A DNA stretch of 64,000 nt from an uncultured Gemmiger sp. (GCA_944388145.1 CALXHQ010000001.1:248001-312000); one strand, 5' to 3'. Counted from the stretch's first letter, positions 51,100 through 60,510 are shown. Notes: generated by a model from the letters alone, not told the origin. Translations and numbers: made by a program.

Positions 51100-51960
51100 T
51101 TATCGTACCAGCATGAGGATCAGGCCGTTGAGGCCGCCGGTGAGCAGCGTGACCACCCAGCAGCCGTCCAGCACCGTGCGCCATTTGACCCGGGCGCTGG
51201 CGTTGTCCCACAGGGTTTCGAGGAAGAAGGCGGCCAGGCAGGCCAGCACCGCCAGAGGCCAGCTGACGGGGCTGCTGTTGACAAAGAACAGCCCCACCAG
51301 GCCAAGCATCATGGTCATCTCGTAGTATTCGGCAATACTCATTACCGCCAGGGTGGGGCCGGCCATCTCGGTGGTCAGGCCCTTGACAATCTCCTGGTGG
51401 GCATGGTGGCTGGTGGAAAGGTCAAATGGCGACTTGCGCAGCTTGATGTTCATAATGAACAGCAGCCCCAGCAAAAAGCCCGGCATGGTGACCACCGCAC
51501 TGACCGGCTGGCTGACGATATCCCCCGCCTGGAAGGAACCGGTGGCCAGATAGAACCCCACCGCCAAAAGCAGCGTCATGGGCTCGTAGGCCATGATCTG
51601 GATCATCTCGCGGCCGGCACCCAGCGTGGAGAAGGGCGACGAATCACTGGAGGCGCCCATCACCAGGAACATATCCGCGGTGGAAAGCATGAACAGGCTC
51701 ATCAGGAGGTCCTCACCCGCAAACAGCAGCGAACCCGCCACCGCCAGGAAGATCAGGTAGCTCAAATTCAGCAGCATCTGTACGCTGTTGACCGCCAGCA
51801 TCTGCTTGGTAAACAGTTTGCCCAGGTCGTAGAAGGGCTGTAAAAGCGGCGGCCCCTGGCGGCCCTGCATCCGGGCCGAAACCTTGCGGTCAATACCGTC
51901 CAAAAGCGCCCCCACCACGGGGGCCAGCACCAGATACAAAATTACGCCGATCGCCTGCAT
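51100..51960 (-). CDS. echB: Ech hydrogenase membrane subunit (NuoH-like)
   Basis: 286 residues from ATG 51958-51960, which shares one base with the echA stop (TAATG). About eight membrane segments. Complex I NuoH/HycD signatures RMQGRQGPPLLQPFYDLGKL near residue 30 and LRKSPFDLSTSHHAHQEIVK in the middle of the protein are the loops that contact the hydrophilic arm. EchB links the hydrogenase module to the ion-translocating EchA. Confidence 0.94.
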   Translation of the reverse strand: MQAIGVILYLVLAPVVGALLDGIDRKVSARMQGRQGPPLLQPFYDLGKLFTKQMLAVNSVQMLLNLSYLIFLAVAGSLLFAGEDLLMSLFMLSTADMFLVMGASSDSSPFSTLGAGREMIQIMAYEPMTLLLAVGFYLATGSFQAGDIVSQPVSAVVTMPGFLLGLLFIMNIKLRKSPFDLSTSHHAHQEIVKGLTTEMAGPTLAVMSIAEYYEMTMMLGLVGLFFVNSSPVSWPLAVLACLAAFFLETLWDNASARVKWRTVLDGCWVVTLLTGGLNGLILMLVR

Positions 51961-53861
51961 TACACCGCCCCCCCTATGATCATGCACAGCATGACAACGA
52001 TCACACCGGCGGAGACAATCACCGCCGGGCGCATCAGCCGCCGCATGCCAAATTCAAAGCGCAGATACCAGTTGCTCAGGTACAGGTGTTCCGGCTCGCC
52101 GTAGCTGTTGACAAAGTAGGTGTTGTCCCCCACGTTGGCGCCGCCCATATAGATGGGCACATAGTCCCGGTGGGTGGCACGGGTGAGAACGAACATCAGC
52201 GTGGGCACAAACAGCACCGACACCAGCATGATGACCATGGTGGTGAGCACGTTCATGGACAGAACCTCGTGGGCGGAACCGAACAGTGTGCGCACAATGG
52301 GGTCCACCACCCGAGCCGACACCAGCGGGAACAGCAGGCAGAGGCAGAGCGTAGCCCCCGCATGGACAAACATGGAAAGGTACTGGTCCCGGTGGGTCTT
52401 GTCGGTGACGGGCTCCTTGGTGTGGTGCAGCGATACCAGCTTGCTGAGCCACTTGGTCCAGTACAGCATGGTGGTGGCGCTGCCGTAGGCCAGAAACACC
52501 ACCAGAAGGAAGTTGCCCGCATCCACAAAGGACTTGAGCGCCACCCACTTGGAGATCAGCATACCGAACGGCGCCAGGTACATGCCCGCGATGCCGATGC
52601 CCATAATATAGCTGAGCGTGGGCAGGCGGAGCAGCAGGCCATGCATGGCCTCGATATCGCGGGTCCCAAGGCTGTTTTCGATGGCGCCCACCGCCTGGAA
52701 CAGCATGCTTTTGGCCACCGAGTGGAAGATCATCAAAAGCACCGCCGCCCAGACTGTCTCCTCCTCGCCGATACCGGCGCAGGCGACAATCAGCCCCAGG
52801 TTGGAGATGGTGGAAAAAGCCAGTACCTTTTTGCCGTCGTTCTGGGCAATGGCCATCATGCTGGCGGCCAGGAAGGTGAACCCGCCGATGAAGGAGACCA
52901 TCACGCCGCCGGCAGTCCCCGCCAGCGCGGGCGACAGGCGGATGAGCAGATAGACGCCCGCCTTGACCATGGTCGCGCTGTGCAGCAGCGCGCTGGAAGG
53001 CGTGGGTGCCACCATGGCACCCAGCAGCCAGGAGGAGAAGGGCAGCTGCGCCGATTTGGTCAGCGCGGCGAAGGCCAGCAGCGCCACCGGGACAGCCGCG
53101 CCGGAACTGACCACCGCGGTAAGCTCCACCCGCCCCTGGGTGGCAGCCATATAGACGATGGCAACCGCAAAGCCGCAGCCGCCCAGCAGGTTCATCCAAA
53201 GCGCGCGGAAACTGTTGTTGACGGCCTCCTCGGTGCGGGTGTAGCCGATGAGCAGGAAGGACACCACGCTGGTGACCTCCCAGAAAAAGTACATCCAGAC
53301 CAGGTTTTCGGACAAAACCAGGCCGAACATGGCCGCCAGGAAGAGAAACAGCATCGAGAAGAAAAAGCTGCTGCGGTCGGTGTATTCCGTATGGTGCTCG
53401 TGGTAGGCTTTCATGTAGCCCACCGCGTAAATGCAGATAAAGCCGCCCACAAACGCGGCGATCAGGCACAGCAGCATGGCCAGGCCGTCCACCCGCATAT
53501 GGGTGGTTTTTTCCACCGGCAGAGAGATCTCCGACCAGGCCACCAGCAGCGTCTGCCCCACCGAGAGCAGGATCACCGGGTATTTGCGGTGCCGGATGGA
53601 CAGCGCCACGATCAGCGCCATCAGCACAAACTCGCCCACCAGCATGGCAAGGTCTGCGTACTCGGTATAGACGCTCTCGGGGGCAAGCAGCATCGCCTGC
53701 CCGCCGCCGGAAAGCCAACTGCCAAGCAGGGCAAGCGCCAGCAGCATCATACCAGCTGCCGCCGCGTACACCACAATGCCGCGGGCTTTGGGCTGCCTGA
53801 CCAGCGCCAGCAGCACGGCCGCCAGCGCCGGCCAGGCGATCAGGACGGGGATAACTTCCAT
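51960..53861 (-). CDS. echA: Ech hydrogenase antiporter-like membrane subunit (NuoL-like)
   Basis: 633 residues from ATG 53859-53861 with AAGGAG 8 nt upstream. Around sixteen membrane segments. The NuoL/MrpA signature is present: WEVTSVVSFLLIGY with the key Glu, ALTKSAQLPFSSWLLGAMVA with the channel Lys, PSSALLHSATMVKAGVYLL and FHSVAKSMLFQAVG. It is the likely H+ or Na+ translocating subunit driven by electron flow from reduced ferredoxin to protons. First gene of echABCDEF, in the gene order known from Methanosarcina ech. Confidence 0.95.
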   Translation of the reverse strand: MEVIPVLIAWPALAAVLLALVRQPKARGIVVYAAAAGMMLLALALLGSWLSGGGQAMLLAPESVYTEYADLAMLVGEFVLMALIVALSIRHRKYPVILLSVGQTLLVAWSEISLPVEKTTHMRVDGLAMLLCLIAAFVGGFICIYAVGYMKAYHEHHTEYTDRSSFFFSMLFLFLAAMFGLVLSENLVWMYFFWEVTSVVSFLLIGYTRTEEAVNNSFRALWMNLLGGCGFAVAIVYMAATQGRVELTAVVSSGAAVPVALLAFAALTKSAQLPFSSWLLGAMVAPTPSSALLHSATMVKAGVYLLIRLSPALAGTAGGVMVSFIGGFTFLAASMMAIAQNDGKKVLAFSTISNLGLIVACAGIGEEETVWAAVLLMIFHSVAKSMLFQAVGAIENSLGTRDIEAMHGLLLRLPTLSYIMGIGIAGMYLAPFGMLISKWVALKSFVDAGNFLLVVFLAYGSATTMLYWTKWLSKLVSLHHTKEPVTDKTHRDQYLSMFVHAGATLCLCLLFPLVSARVVDPIVRTLFGSAHEVLSMNVLTTMVIMLVSVLFVPTLMFVLTRATHRDYVPIYMGGANVGDNTYFVNSYGEPEHLYLSNWYLRFEFGMRRLMRPAVIVSAGVIVVMLCMIIGGAV

Positions 53862-53914
53862 AAAATCCGCTCCTTTTTGGAGAAAAACCATCCAATATGA
53901 CAAATCCATGGTCT

Positions 53915-53943
53915 ATTATAGACCTGTTCCGTCCGAAAAACAA
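53915..53943 (-). promoter_or_regulatory. Promoter of the ech operon
   Basis: Minus-strand TTGTTT (53938-53943), 17-nt spacer, perfect TATAAT (53915-53920), about 55 nt before the echA start. The 228-bp gap to hypA is shared by the divergent hyp promoter, so the two operons can be co-regulated; I saw no obvious Rex or Fnr-type palindrome. Confidence 0.6.
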
Positions 53944-54029
53944 GGACTATCCAAAGCGTCTTTCCTGGGCGCGCCCTGCACGGCCAAGCTGGCGGCAGGA
54001 AAGCCTCTATGGTATTTTAGGCCGGCGGG

Positions 54030-54038
54030 TGCTATAAT
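54030..54038 (+). promoter_or_regulatory. Extended -10 promoter of the hyp operon
   Basis: GGGTGCTATAAT with perfect TATAAT at 54033-54038 and TG one base upstream; no good -35. hypA starts 51 nt downstream. Confidence 0.6.
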
Positions 54039-54088
54039 AGCATACAGATTTGCAGGCGGCTTACCGCCCCGCGAAAGGACCCTTGCCC

Positions 54089-54433
54089 ATGCACGAACTG
54101 GCCATCACCCAAAGCATCCTTACCATTTCGCTGCGCGCAGCCGAAGAGCAGCATGCCCGGCGCATCCGGGCCATCCGGCTCAAGCTGGGCGCCTTTTCCG
54201 GCGTGGTGCCGGAGTGTGTGCAGTTGTATCTGGACGTGCTGGCAAAGGGCACCATCGCCGAGGGGGCAAAAATCGAGGCCGAGCGGCTGCCGCTGCGGGT
54301 GCGGTGCAACGACTGCGGCCAGGTCAGCGAGATTGACCGGCGGCACATTGCTTGCCCCGCCTGCGGTAGCGTGAACCTGCACCGGCTTTCCGGCCGGGAA
54401 TTTCTGGTGGACAGCCTGGAGGTGGACACATAG
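54089..54433 (+). CDS. hypA: Hydrogenase nickel incorporation protein HypA
   Basis: 114 residues from ATG 54089-54091. The N-terminal MHE motif, whose amide and His2 bind nickel, is intact (MHELAITQSIL), and the zinc site is formed by RCNDCGQ and ACPACGS. HypA delivers nickel to the large subunit together with HypB. AAAGGA precedes the start. First gene of hypABFCDE; hypB begins at the next base. Confidence 0.96.
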   Translation: MHELAITQSILTISLRAAEEQHARRIRAIRLKLGAFSGVVPECVQLYLDVLAKGTIAEGAKIEAERLPLRVRCNDCGQVSEIDRRHIACPACGSVNLHRLSGREFLVDSLEVDT

Positions 54434-55090
54434 ATGGAGATCAAGGTTTTGCATCAGGTCATGGAGTGGAACGACGACGTGAGCGCCCAGGTGCGCGATG
54501 CGCTGCGGGCGCACCGCGTCTGCCTGATCAATGTGATGGGCAGCCCGGGCGCCGGCAAGACCAGCCTGATCACCGCGCTGATCGGGCGTCTGCGCGAGCA
54601 GTTTGCCATCGGCGTGATCGAGGGCGACATTGCCGGCCAGATCGACGCCGAGAAAATCGCGGCGCTGGGCATCCCCGCCGTGCAGCTGAACACCGATGGC
54701 GCCTGCCATATCGAGGCCATGAGCATCCAGCACATCCTGCCCCAGTTCGACCTGGACCGGCTGGACGTGCTGTTTGTGGAGAATATCGGCAACCTGGTCT
54801 GCCCGGCCGAGTTTGACATCGGTGAGAATTTCCGCCTGACGGTTCTGAGTATCCCGGAGGGCGACGACAAGGTGGCCAAGTATCCGCTGATGTTCACCGA
54901 CACCGACTGCCTTGCGCTGACCAAATGCGATACCCTGCCCTATTTTGACTTTGACACCGAACGGGTGGCGGCGGACTACCGGGGCGTGAACCCCCAGGGG
55001 CCGCTGTTTCGGCTGTCCGTCCGCACCGGCGAGGGGCTGGACGCGCTGGCCGAACATCTGGCCGGGCGCATCCGCGCGGCGCTGGCATGA
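54434..55090 (+). CDS. hypB: Hydrogenase nickel incorporation GTPase HypB
   Basis: 218 residues. Walker A VMGSPGAGKTSLI (residues about 34-46), ENIGNLVCPAEFDIG in switch region II, base motif LTKCD, and the dimer-interface nickel ligands Cys and His in TDGACHIEAM. It lacks the His-rich stretch and the N-terminal CxxCGC site found in some HypB proteins, so it should act as GTPase and not as a nickel store. Abuts hypA; the hypF start overlaps its stop (ATGA). Confidence 0.96.
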   Translation: MEIKVLHQVMEWNDDVSAQVRDALRAHRVCLINVMGSPGAGKTSLITALIGRLREQFAIGVIEGDIAGQIDAEKIAALGIPAVQLNTDGACHIEAMSIQHILPQFDLDRLDVLFVENIGNLVCPAEFDIGENFRLTVLSIPEGDDKVAKYPLMFTDTDCLALTKCDTLPYFDFDTERVAADYRGVNPQGPLFRLSVRTGEGLDALAEHLAGRIRAALA

Positions 55091-57381
55091 CCGGCCGCAT
55101 CCGGGTGGAGATTTCCGGCATCGTGCAGGGGGTGGGGTTCCGGCCCTTTCTCCACCGGCTGGCGGCTCGGGAAGGGCTGTGCGGCTGGGCCCGCAACACC
55201 CCCGCCGGGGTGGAACTGGAGCTGGAGGGCGGCAGGGACGCCCTCCGGCGCTTTTTGCAGGCAGTGCGCACCCAGCCGCCCCCGCTGGCGGTGGTGGAGG
55301 AAATCGCCGTCCAGCCGCTGGAGGGGCACGGCGGACACGCCGGGTTTGCCATCCTGCCCAGCACCGCCGGGGCAGCCGCCACGCTGGCCGCCCCCGACCT
55401 GGCCCCCTGCCCCGCCTGCCTGAAAGAGCTGGCCGACCCGGCCGACCGGCGCTACCGCTACCCGTTTATCAACTGCACCGACTGCGGGCCGCGGTTTTCG
55501 ATCCTGCGCGCGCTGCCCTACGACCGCGCCAACACCACCATGGCCGGGTTTGCCATGTGCCCCGTCTGCGCCGCCGAGTACGGCGACATCCACAGCCGCC
55601 GCTACCACGCCCAGCCGGACTGCTGCCCGGACTGCGGGCCGAAAGCGTTCTATCTGGACGAAGGTGGCCGCCCGGTGCCGGGCGATGCGGTACTGCTTGC
55701 CCAAAAGGCACTGGTGGCGGGCAAGATTGTGGCTGTAAAAGGTACCGGCGGCATCCATCTGGCCTGCAACGCGCTGGACGAGGCCGCCGTGCTCCGCCTG
55801 CGCCGCCGCAAACACCGGGCCGAAAAACCGCTGGCGGTGCTGTGCCGGGACCTGGACACGGCAAGGCAGTTTTGCGTGATCTCCAAAGAGGAGGCCGCGC
55901 TGCTGCAAAGCCCCCGCCGCCCCATCGTGCTGCTGGAAAAGCGCCGTGCCGCCGGGCCCGGCAGCTTCCCGTTTTTGAGCGAGAACCGCCGCATCGGGAT
56001 ATTGCTGCCCTATACCCCGCTGCACGTGCTGCTGGCGGACGGCCGCTTTGGCGGGCCGGCCGCCATGGTGCTGACCAGCGCCAACCTGCCCGGCTGCCCG
56101 GTGATGACCGCCAACGGCGAGGCTGTCGCCGGGCTGCGGGGCGTGGCGGACGGGTTTCTTCTGCATGACCGGCCCATCGCCAACCGGTGCGATGATTCGC
56201 TGGCCGCCGTGTGGCAGGGGCTGCCCTACTTTTTCCGCCGCAGCCGGGGCTACGCGCCCCAGCCTCTGGCCATGCCCGATGCCTCCGCCGACGGCGTGCT
56301 GGCCTTCGGTGCCGAGCAGAAGGGCGGCTTTGCGGCGGGCAAGGGCCGCCATGTATTTTTGAGCCAGTATATCGGCGACTTGAAAAACGCCGAGACGCTC
56401 GACCACTACCGCACTGCCCTGCAAACCCAGCTGCGGCTGTTCGGCGTGGTGCCCCGGGTGCTTGTCTGCGACCTGCACCCGGATTATGCTTCCACCGCCG
56501 AGGCACGCCGTGCCGCTGAACAGCAGGGTCTGCCGCTTGTGCAGGTGCAGCACCACTGGGCGCACATGGCCGCCTGCATGGCGGACAACCGCCTGGATGG
56601 GCCCGCGTTTGGCATTGTGTGGGACGGCACCGGCCTGGGCACGGACGGCACAATCTGGGGCGGAGAATTTCTCCGCGGGGACGCCGCCGGGTTTGAGCGG
56701 GTGGGTTCCATCCGGCCGGTGCTTCTGCCCGGCGGCGATGCGGCCATCCGGCAGATCGGGCGCACCGGGCTGGCGCTTGCCATGGATGCCGGGCTGGACG
56801 CCGAAACGCTGAGCCGCCTGCCGCTGCTGCAAAAACTGCCGGGGCGGCAGGCGCTGGCAGCCATGATTCAAAAAGGCATCCGATGCCCGGCGGCCAGCAG
56901 CATCGGGCGGCTGTTTGACGGCGTGTACGCCTTGGTCTCCGGCCGGGTGGACGCCGGGTACGACGGCCAGGCCCCCACCCTGCTGGAAGCCCTGGCTGAT
57001 CCGGGCCTTGCCGGCCGCAGCTACCCCACCGGGTACAGCGTGTCCGGCGGCGTGCGGCGGATGGACACCCGCCCGCTGGTTGCCGCCATCTGTGCCGATG
57101 TGCTGGCCGATGTGCCGGCGGCGGCCATCGCCCGGGGCTTTCTGGACGCGCTGTGCCGCATGGCTTTGGAGCAGTGCCTGGCCCTGAACCCGGACAGGCT
57201 GCCGGTGGTGCTTTCCGGCGGTGTGTTTTTGAACCAATACCTGCTGCGCGGCGTGACCCGGCTGCTGGCGGAGGCCGGCTTTGCCGTGTACACCCACCAC
57301 CGGGTTTCCCCCAGTGATGAGGGGCTGCCCTTGGGGCAACTGGCCATCGCCGCAGCGCGGCGAAAGCGCAATACGAGTTAA
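55087..57381 (+). CDS. hypF: Carbamoyltransferase HypF
   Basis: 764 residues, full length. Domains in order: acylphosphatase-like (IVQGVGFRPFLHRLA, residues 1-90), two zinc fingers (CPACLKEL...NCTDCGPRF and CPVCAAEY...CCPDCGP, about 105-180), YrdC-like (KGTGGIHLACNA, about 200-390), and a Kae1/carbamoyltransferase domain with VQHHWAHMAACMADN and FGIVWDGTGLGTDGTIWGGE. HypF turns carbamoyl phosphate into a thiocarboxamide on HypE, the source of the cyanide ligands. Coupled to hypB by a 4-bp overlap. Confidence 0.97.
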   Translation: MTGRIRVEISGIVQGVGFRPFLHRLAAREGLCGWARNTPAGVELELEGGRDALRRFLQAVRTQPPPLAVVEEIAVQPLEGHGGHAGFAILPSTAGAAATLAAPDLAPCPACLKELADPADRRYRYPFINCTDCGPRFSILRALPYDRANTTMAGFAMCPVCAAEYGDIHSRRYHAQPDCCPDCGPKAFYLDEGGRPVPGDAVLLAQKALVAGKIVAVKGTGGIHLACNALDEAAVLRLRRRKHRAEKPLAVLCRDLDTARQFCVISKEEAALLQSPRRPIVLLEKRRAAGPGSFPFLSENRRIGILLPYTPLHVLLADGRFGGPAAMVLTSANLPGCPVMTANGEAVAGLRGVADGFLLHDRPIANRCDDSLAAVWQGLPYFFRRSRGYAPQPLAMPDASADGVLAFGAEQKGGFAAGKGRHVFLSQYIGDLKNAETLDHYRTALQTQLRLFGVVPRVLVCDLHPDYASTAEARRAAEQQGLPLVQVQHHWAHMAACMADNRLDGPAFGIVWDGTGLGTDGTIWGGEFLRGDAAGFERVGSIRPVLLPGGDAAIRQIGRTGLALAMDAGLDAETLSRLPLLQKLPGRQALAAMIQKGIRCPAASSIGRLFDGVYALVSGRVDAGYDGQAPTLLEALADPGLAGRSYPTGYSVSGGVRRMDTRPLVAAICADVLADVPAAAIARGFLDALCRMALEQCLALNPDRLPVVLSGGVFLNQYLLRGVTRLLAEAGFAVYTHHRVSPSDEGLPLGQLAIAAARRKRNTS

Positions 57382-57439
57382 AATTCCCGGCGCCTTTTGA
57401 TTTTCAGATACACCTGATAAGATCCAGGAGGAAACCGTT

Positions 57440-57661
57440 ATGTGTCTGGCAGTGCCATTGAAAATTGTGTCGGTGGAAGGCAACCATGCCGTGGGCGAGG
57501 CCGGCGGCCTGACCCAGAAGCTGCGGGTGGATTTTCTGCCCGGTATCCAGCCCGGGGACTATGTGATGGTCCATGCCGGCTTTGCCATCGAAAAGCTGAC
57601 CGAACAACAGGCCAGGGAAAACCTGGCCTGCATCCAGGAGGCCATCGATGCCCTTGCGTGA
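57440..57661 (+). CDS. hypC: Hydrogenase assembly chaperone HypC
   Basis: 73 residues, ATG 57440-57442 with CAGGAGG 7 nt upstream. Begins MCLAVPLKIV; Cys2 binds the iron of the Fe(CN)2CO unit with HypD. The GDYVMVHAGFAIEKL segment is conserved. It escorts the iron centre to the large-subunit precursor. Overlaps hypD by 14 bp. Confidence 0.97.
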   Translation: MCLAVPLKIVSVEGNHAVGEAGGLTQKLRVDFLPGIQPGDYVMVHAGFAIEKLTEQQARENLACIQEAIDALA

Positions 57662-58748
57662 AACGGATTTCCGCCAGCCGCGCAACGCGGCGGCGCTGGT
57701 GCGGGGTATCCGCAGCCTGGTCAATCCGGAAAAGCCCATCCGATTGATGGAAATCTGTGGCACCCACACCATGTCCATCGCCAAAGCAGGCCTGCGCGGT
57801 CTGCTGGCGCCGGGAGTGCAGCTGCTGTCCGGGCCGGGGTGCCCGGTCTGCGTGACGCCGGCGGGCGCCATCGACGCCATCCTGCGGCTGAGCGGGCAGC
57901 CTGGCGTGGTGATCGCCAGCTACGGCGACCTGCTGCGGGTGCCGGGCAGCGTGCGGGGCGACACCCTGCTGCGCCGCCGGGCGCTGGGGGCCGGTGTGAT
58001 GACGGTATACTCCCCCATGGAAGCAGTGGAGGCTGCCGCCCATGACCCGGCGCGGGAATATGTCTTTCTCGGCGTGGGGTTTGAGACCACCGCCCCCGGC
58101 ACCGCGGCCTGTGTGCTGGAAGCCGCCGGGCGGGGAATCAAAAACTTTTCGGTGCTGAGCCTCCTGAAGCGGACCGAACCGGCGCTGCGGGCGCTGATCG
58201 GGGCGCCGGGTTTTGCGGTGGACGGGTTCCTGTGCCCCGGGCACGTGGCGGCCATCACGGGGGCGGAGGCGTTCCGCTTTCTGCCGGAAGAATTCGGCCT
58301 GCCCGCGGTGGTCAGCGGCTTTGAGGCCGGGGATATCCTGTACTCGGTCTGGCGGCTGGCTGCCATGCTGGCCGAGGGCCGTCCGGCGCTGGAGAACGAG
58401 TACACCCGCCTGGTCAGGCCAGCCGGCAACCCGGCGGCGCAGGCCGCCATCGCCAGGGTATTCGCGCCTGCCGCCAGCGACTGGCGCGGCCTGGGCAGGA
58501 TTCCCGACAGCGGCTTTGCGCTGCGGCCCGAGTTTGCCCCCTGGGACGCCGCGAAAAAATTTGCCCTGGCGCCGGGTGCGGGGACGGAAGTGCCCGGCTG
58601 CCGCTGCGGCGCGGTGATCCGAGGCGCCTGCCCGCCGGAACGCTGCCCGCTGTTTGGCAGGGCGTGCACCCCCGCCGACCCGGTCGGGCCCTGCATGGTC
58701 TCCGGCGAGGGTGCCTGCGCGGCAGCGTACAAATACCGCGAAGCTTGA
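57648..58748 (+). CDS. hypD: Fe(CN)2CO scaffold protein HypD
   Basis: 366 residues. Conserved iron/thiol sites: MEICGTHTMSI (Cys about 39), LSGPGCPVCVTP and LCPGHVAAITG. The C-terminal [4Fe-4S] region contains CRCGAVIRGACPPERCPLFG and more Cys. With HypC it is the scaffold on which Fe receives CN and CO. Its start lies inside hypC, so translation is coupled. Confidence 0.97.
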   Translation: MPLRETDFRQPRNAAALVRGIRSLVNPEKPIRLMEICGTHTMSIAKAGLRGLLAPGVQLLSGPGCPVCVTPAGAIDAILRLSGQPGVVIASYGDLLRVPGSVRGDTLLRRRALGAGVMTVYSPMEAVEAAAHDPAREYVFLGVGFETTAPGTAACVLEAAGRGIKNFSVLSLLKRTEPALRALIGAPGFAVDGFLCPGHVAAITGAEAFRFLPEEFGLPAVVSGFEAGDILYSVWRLAAMLAEGRPALENEYTRLVRPAGNPAAQAAIARVFAPAASDWRGLGRIPDSGFALRPEFAPWDAAKKFALAPGAGTEVPGCRCGAVIRGACPPERCPLFGRACTPADPVGPCMVSGEGACAAAYKYREA

Positions 58749-58767
58749 AAAAAGGGAGATGGACCCC

Positions 58768-59769
58768 ATGCGGGAGATTATCACATTGGATTATGGCAGC
58801 GGCGGACTGAAAACAGCCCAGCTGATCGATGAGATCCTCCGCCCGGCCTTCGCCAACACGGCGCTGGACCAGCTGGGCGATGGCGCCGTGCTGCCGCAGC
58901 TGGACGGGGCGCCGGTATTTTCCACCGACAGCTTTGTGGTCTCACCCTGGAAGTTTCCCGGCGGGGACATTGGCAAGCTGGCGGTCTGCGGCACCGTCAA
59001 TGACGTGTGCATGGCAGGCGGCGTACCGGAATACCTGAGCTTCTCACTGATTCTGGAGGAAGGCTTTGCGCTGGATGACCTGAAAGCCGTTGTGGAATCT
59101 GCGGCGGCGACAGCGCGGCAGGCCGGGGTGCAGATTGTCACCGGCGACACCAAGGTGGTGGAGCGGGGCCACGGCGACGGCATCTATATCAATACAGCGG
59201 GGATCGGCACGCTGCGGGCACCCGGGCTTGGCAGGGGTTCCCTGCGGGAGGGCGATGCAGTGCTGGTCAGCGGCAGCGTGGGCTGCCACGGCGCCGCCAT
59301 CCTGATGGCACGGGGCGGCCTGCCCTGTGAGGGGGCACTGCTCTCCGACTGCCGTCCCCTGCATGCGCTGAGCGCCGCTGCGCTGGATACGGGCGGTGTG
59401 CGGATGCTGCGGGACCCCACCCGCGGCGGCGTGGCCACCACGCTGAACGAGTTTGTGGAAGGCGGGCCGCTGGGTATTGAACTGGAGGAGGCGGCCATCC
59501 CGGTGGATGCGCCGGTGGCGGCAGCCTGTGACCTGCTTGGGCTGGACCCGCTCTATTCCGCCTGCGAGGGACGGATGCTGGTGGTCTGCGCCCCCGAAAA
59601 GGCCGGGGCCGTCCTGGACGCTCTGCACGCCCTGCCCGGCGGCGAGGGCGCCGTACAGATCGGCCGGGTAACAACGGCCCGCCCCGGCCAGGTGGTGCTG
59701 CGCACCAGCCTTGGCGGCAGCCGGATTTTGGGCAAGCTGACCGGCGCTCAGCTGCCGCGCATCTGTTAA
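58768..59769 (+). CDS. hypE: Cyanide-forming dehydratase HypE
   Basis: 333 residues from ATG 58768-58770; an ATG three codons earlier is too close to the GGGAG site. PurM/ThiL-like ATPase with LDYGSGGLKTAQLI at the start, STDSFVVSPWKFPGGDIG and MLRDPTRGGVATTLNE. It ends in PRIC, whose last Cys carries the carbamoyl group that HypE dehydrates to thiocyanate. Last gene of the hyp operon; no hycI/hybD-type endopeptidase gene follows. Confidence 0.97.
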   Translation: MREIITLDYGSGGLKTAQLIDEILRPAFANTALDQLGDGAVLPQLDGAPVFSTDSFVVSPWKFPGGDIGKLAVCGTVNDVCMAGGVPEYLSFSLILEEGFALDDLKAVVESAAATARQAGVQIVTGDTKVVERGHGDGIYINTAGIGTLRAPGLGRGSLREGDAVLVSGSVGCHGAAILMARGGLPCEGALLSDCRPLHALSAAALDTGGVRMLRDPTRGGVATTLNEFVEGGPLGIELEEAAIPVDAPVAAACDLLGLDPLYSACEGRMLVVCAPEKAGAVLDALHALPGGEGAVQIGRVTTARPGQVVLRTSLGGSRILGKLTGAQLPRIC

Positions 59770-59790
59770 TTGTGAACGGGAGGTATTTTC

Positions 59791-60345
59791 TTGTCACCCT
59801 GCACAAAGTACTTTACACAGCCGGTACAGCTTGCCGAATACCGCTCCCCCATCGGCACCATGACGCTGGCAGCCTGCCAGGATGGCCTATGCGGCGCCTG
59901 GTTTGCCGGGCAGAACTATTTTCCCGCATTGCCCGCGGAGTTGCTGGAATCCCCGCAGACGGCCGGGCACCTGGAGGCCGCCTGCCGCTGGCTGGACCGC
60001 TATTTTGCCGGGCAGTTTTCCGCCCTGCCGGATCTGCCGGCTCTGGTTCCGTTTGGCAGCCCGTTCCGGCAATTGATCTGGCGGCTGCTGCGCACCGTGC
60101 CCTGCGGCCACACCACCACCTACGGGGCATTGGCGGTCCGGGCGGCCCGGCTGACCGGTCGGGCGCATCTTTCCGCCCAGGCGGTGGGCGGCGCAGTGGG
60201 GCACAATCCGCTTTCCCTGTTTATCCCCTGCCACCGGGTGGTGGGCGCTGATGGCAGCCTGACCGGCTATGCCGGCGGGCTGGAGCGAAAGCGCTGGCTG
60301 CTGCGGCGGGAGGGCGCCTTGACCGATAACCCACCGCCTTTCTGA
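59791..60345 (+). CDS. ogt: Methylated-DNA--protein-cysteine S-methyltransferase
   Basis: 184 residues from TTG 59791-59793 with GGGAGGT 6 nt upstream. The active-site motif LFIPCHRVVG holds the acceptor Cys, preceded by the helix-turn-helix segment QLIWRLLRTVPCGHTTTYGA. The enzyme removes methyl groups from O6-methylguanine in a suicide reaction. Follows hypE by 21 bp and may be read through from the hyp operon, although its function is unrelated. Confidence 0.94.
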   Translation: MSPCTKYFTQPVQLAEYRSPIGTMTLAACQDGLCGAWFAGQNYFPALPAELLESPQTAGHLEAACRWLDRYFAGQFSALPDLPALVPFGSPFRQLIWRLLRTVPCGHTTTYGALAVRAARLTGRAHLSAQAVGGAVGHNPLSLFIPCHRVVGADGSLTGYAGGLERKRWLLRREGALTDNPPPF

Positions 60346-60367
60346 GAAAATTTCTCATCCGTTTTTC

Positions 60368-60412
60368 TGCCCCATTCCGCCGGGTTTATCCCCTGCGCGG
60401 CGGGGCATTTTT
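60368..60412 (+). terminator. Probable terminator after ogt
   Basis: TGCCCC (60368-60373) and GGGGCA (60402-60407) enclose a GC-rich loop and are followed by TTTTTG. Confidence 0.55.
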
Positions 60413-60510
60413 GTTTCACATCTTGCATCTTCCTGCAATGTTTTGCAAGGTTCCGGGGCGTTTTGGGCAACCTGTACACCAGACCGCCGGGCAGCTGTAC
60501 AGGTTTGCCA

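Noticed and set aside
52054-53943. 629-codon second minus-strand frame over echA
   Set aside because: Overlaps echA in another frame, Gly/His/Arg-rich, no conserved motif.
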